The position numbers and the translations under genes were made by a program. Under the pieces are notes generated by a model, which searched no databases, was not told the DNA's origin, and saw only the letters and a program-made list of their open reading frames with translations. Positions 35,782 through 37,817 of a stretch of 37,817 nt of DNA are shown piece by piece. The DNA is from an uncultured Verrucomicrobiales bacterium (GTDB taxonomy: Bacteria; Verrucomicrobiota; Verrucomicrobiia; Verrucomicrobiales; Akkermansiaceae): positions 1-37,817 of the forward strand of contig CALGLJ010000151.1 of NCBI GenBank assembly GCA_937930235.1. The letters run 5' to 3'. Every line of letters begins with the position of its first letter. Position 1 is the stretch's first letter.

Positions 35782-35862
35782 GAGCTGGAGGCTTTCCGGT
35801 TGAGATCGTAAAGCGAGAAAATCAAACATCTCCTGACCGTCGGGAAAGCCGCTTCTCAGCTC
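35782..35862. repeat. Nested inverted repeat in intergenic region
   Basis: The arm AGGCTTTCCGG (35789-35799) is matched, nearly perfectly, by CGGGAAAGCC (35841-35850). Outside it, GAGCT (35782-35786) is matched by AGCTC (35858-35862). The loop is about 41 bases. It has no T-tract on the plus strand, so it is not a clear terminator. It could be an RNA structure or an operator. Confidence 0.35.
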
Positions 35863-35985
35863 CATCTTAGGGTGGATCAGCCGCCAGTTACTTGTTTTTT
35901 AACGATTCAGATGGAATCGCGGAGAAAAAATTAAGATTTCAACTTCATTGACCGTAGTGATCTCAACGAAAAACGATCTCTTTCA

Positions 35986-36750
35986 ATGAAATACCTTACT
36001 ATCATTACCTCCCTCATTGTTGCCAATTCCAGCTTTGCCGAAAATAGCATTTCTGAAACTCAGAAACAATTTCTCAAAAAATACAAAACTCACAAAAAAA
36101 TCGTCCCACCTGACCAAGCTCTAATCAACACCGATCAGGAGCCAGACCTTAGCACCGGCTTCACTCCTCTCTATAACGGGAAAGATCTTGAAGGCTGGAC
36201 CTCAAAAGGCGGGACCTGCACCTTCGAGGCCCAAGGCGATACCATCGTTGGAACCTGTGTCAAAGGCTCCCCCAGCACTTACCTCGTCACTAATAAAAGT
36301 GATTATACCGACTTTATCTTTACCGCAGAAATAAAGTGGGAAGTGGATGGCAATACCGGCATCATGTTCCGAGCTCAGAGCAAGCCTGGAAAAAAATATG
36401 AAACCGTATTCGGCCCTCAGGTCGAAATGGAAGGCTTTGGCTTCATGAAAGGGACTCGGGGATGGTCTGGTGGCATCTATGGTCAGGCTTGCGGCGGATG
36501 GATTTACCCTCTCTGGCTGAAAGCGCATGACGAGGCCAGAAAATCACTGAAACCTGACGGATGGAATCGCGTAACAATCCATGCCACCGGAACCAAGGTG
36601 AAAACTTGGGTGAACGGCATCCCAGCCACTCATTGGAGCAATGACAAATACTTGAAAGGAAATTTCGGTCTCCAAGTTCATTCTGGAAAAAAGGGAACGA
36701 TTCACTTCAAAAATATCAAAGTGAAAGAGCTGCCTAAAACTTCAGAATAG
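35986..36750 (+). CDS. DUF1080 (3-keto-disaccharide hydrolase-like) secreted protein
   Basis: This 254-residue exported protein has a signal peptide (about 1-18, ending SSFAE) and a single DUF1080 (PF06439) domain of the concanavalin-like fold. It opens with the family hallmark GFTPLYNGKDLEGW and closes with WNRVTIHATG, NGIPATHW and GLQVHSGKKGTIHFKNIKV. Such proteins are abundant in planctomycetes and verrucomicrobia, and the family is linked to hydrolysis of 3-keto sugars. Here the substrate is unknown. It is a single gene preceded by a gap holding the inverted repeat at 35782. Confidence 0.95.
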   Translation: MKYLTIITSLIVANSSFAENSISETQKQFLKKYKTHKKIVPPDQALINTDQEPDLSTGFTPLYNGKDLEGWTSKGGTCTFEAQGDTIVGTCVKGSPSTYLVTNKSDYTDFIFTAEIKWEVDGNTGIMFRAQSKPGKKYETVFGPQVEMEGFGFMKGTRGWSGGIYGQACGGWIYPLWLKAHDEARKSLKPDGWNRVTIHATGTKVKTWVNGIPATHWSNDKYLKGNFGLQVHSGKKGTIHFKNIKVKELPKTSE

Positions 36751-36846
36751 TTCGCTGCGAGAAAAAGTCCCAGTGGAGAAAAGAGTGCAATGCTAATGTC
36801 TCGATCGCTAAGTGTCTCGATAAGAACTGGCGATGTTTGAACACGC

Positions 36847-37817
36847 TCACTCCCGCATCACGAACACCCGTCCCCTTCCGCTCAGCAACTTCTTCCCCGG
36901 CCTCACTCGCATCCGCCCCATCTCCTCGCAGTAACGCTCGGACACTTCCCGTACAAACCCTTCGCTCCCTAACACCACTCCTCGACTCATCGCCCGAATC
37001 CGAGTCTCCCGCAATTTGAGAGCCTCCTTCAGCTTCACCTTTGTCATCTCCTCAACGCTCACTCCTTTCTTCTTCGACTCTCGCTTCTCTCCCGTTTTCG
37101 GATCCTTTTCACCCACTGAAACCCCCTCTTCATACAGCCAACAACGATAGATCGCGCTCGCTTTTGTCTCCCATGCATCTTGGGCAGCCTGCACCACCTT
37201 ACAAAGCCCCCTCCGAGCGCGCCGACTCCCACTCATCGCCTCCCCATACCCCGTCCACCGAGACTTCGCCGGATCATCCACCAAACCCGCTCGCACCGGA
37301 TTGAGATCAATGTAAGCAGCCATCATCCGCAACGCGTCTCCATTTTCCACCAAGACCGAGTGAAATCGATCCATCCACAAGGTCCCACGTCGTCCATGCA
37401 GTTTATTATACCACCGGGAGAATCGCTCCTTCAGCTCCTTAACGAAGAGACTGACATCACAAAAACGCTGCTTAAAACGATTCAAAAGCACCTCAATCTC
37501 CTTCTCCCGTCCCTGATCCCGCAATTTTTCCAACTCCTCTTCTAACTGCTTCAAAAAAGCCTTCGAGTAGACCTTCCCGAGATGTGCAAGCAAGCGATTC
37601 TCCCCTTCGTCTCCTTCAAATCTTCGCAACCATCGCTCCCGGTCAGGCACCTTCACCAACAAATGAAAATGATTATCCATCAGCGCATAAGTGAGAAGTT
37701 CCACCCCCGCAAACTCCGCCATGCGCCACATCATGCGTCGAAAAGCCTCCTTTTCCAGATCCCCCAAGAGAAACTCACCGCCGACAATGCGAGACATGAC
37801 ATGATAGCAACCCGTCC
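36847..37817 (-). CDS. REP-associated tyrosine transposase (Y1/IS200-like), 5' end outside window
   Basis: This RAYT-type protein is cut by the right edge: the frame stays open through 37817 as TGCYHVMSRIVGGEF, and the family normally begins about 15 residues earlier. The HUH motif appears as DNHFHLL, the WYN of FSRWYNKLHG holds the likely nucleophile Tyr, and GTLWMDRFHSV and AAYIDLNPVRAGLV follow. An extended basic C-terminus (about 120 residues) and a helical insert before the Tyr (LEEELEKLRDQG) are visible. RAYTs are domesticated relatives of IS200 transposases that act on repetitive extragenic palindromes; no clear REP was seen in the adjacent gap. Confidence 0.92.
   Translation of the reverse strand, partial: TGCYHVMSRIVGGEFLLGDLEKEAFRRMMWRMAEFAGVELLTYALMDNHFHLLVKVPDRERWLRRFEGDEGENRLLAHLGKVYSKAFLKQLEEELEKLRDQGREKEIEVLLNRFKQRFCDVSLFVKELKERFSRWYNKLHGRRGTLWMDRFHSVLVENGDALRMMAAYIDLNPVRAGLVDDPAKSRWTGYGEAMSGSRRARRGLCKVVQAAQDAWETKASAIYRCWLYEEGVSVGEKDPKTGEKRESKKKGVSVEEMTKVKLKEALKLRETRIRAMSRGVVLGSEGFVREVSERYCEEMGRMRVRPGKKLLSGRGRVFVMRE

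Noticed and set aside
1-37817. CRISPR array, restriction-modification set or prophage
   Set aside because: No regularly spaced repeats, no methylase/endonuclease pair and no phage structural genes were seen. The HNH gene stands alone and the only mobile parts are the edge elements.

Overview
The window looks like a chromosomal segment of a Verrucomicrobiota bacterium, probably close to the Verrucomicrobiales. The evidence is a PEP-CTERM protein, a DUF1080 protein, a tricorn-type protease, secretin/TonB N-terminal (STN-like) modules, and a von Willebrand (VWA) protein whose N-terminus resembles an anti-sigma factor. This assignment rests on gene content and recalled families, not on a database search.

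Layout. (1) 1-930 is the end of an ISL3-family insertion sequence whose transposase runs off the left edge. (2) 992-12600 is a minus-strand gene set: an ECF sigma factor, a 1325-residue membrane protein (anti-sigma-like N-terminus, TPR, STN, VWA, DUF3520), a 2231-residue membrane-anchored giant, and a small DUF6980-like protein. This is the strongest candidate for an undescribed system: the VWA protein appears to span the membrane with its N-terminus facing the sigma factor and its sensor/adhesion-like part outside, next to a giant envelope protein. (3) 12880-18595 holds argG with a clear terminator, a lone RND transporter, and two small tail-anchored proteins. (4) 18651-23383 holds a tricorn protease, a PEP-CTERM protein and an HNH endonuclease. 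(5) 23502-26922 holds aroC, a membrane protein and gatB. (6) 26928-27182 is a non-coding stretch with four hairpins plus an intrinsic terminator on the minus strand, a possible structured RNA or long 3' UTR. (7) 27191-29413 holds a membrane-anchored unknown, a multi-pass membrane protein and a metallophosphatase. (8) tRNA-Val(GAC) at 29671 is followed by a terminator. (9) 29899-37817 is a more accessory stretch: a PhoD-like phosphatase, a conserved two-TM protein, a PBP4-type peptidase, an OsmC protein, a TPR/STN mini-protein, a DUF1080 protein and, cut by the right edge, a REP-associated (Y1) transposase.

No gap between genes exceeds 300 bases. The largest are 35691-35985 (one nested inverted repeat), 26923-27190 (structured region) and 29414-29670 (only a weak tRNA promoter seen). 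No CRISPR array, rRNA operon or replication origin was seen. Housekeeping genes (argG, aroC, gatB, tRNA-Val) alternate with envelope and secreted proteins, so apart from the sigma/VWA/giant block the genes do not form one pathway.
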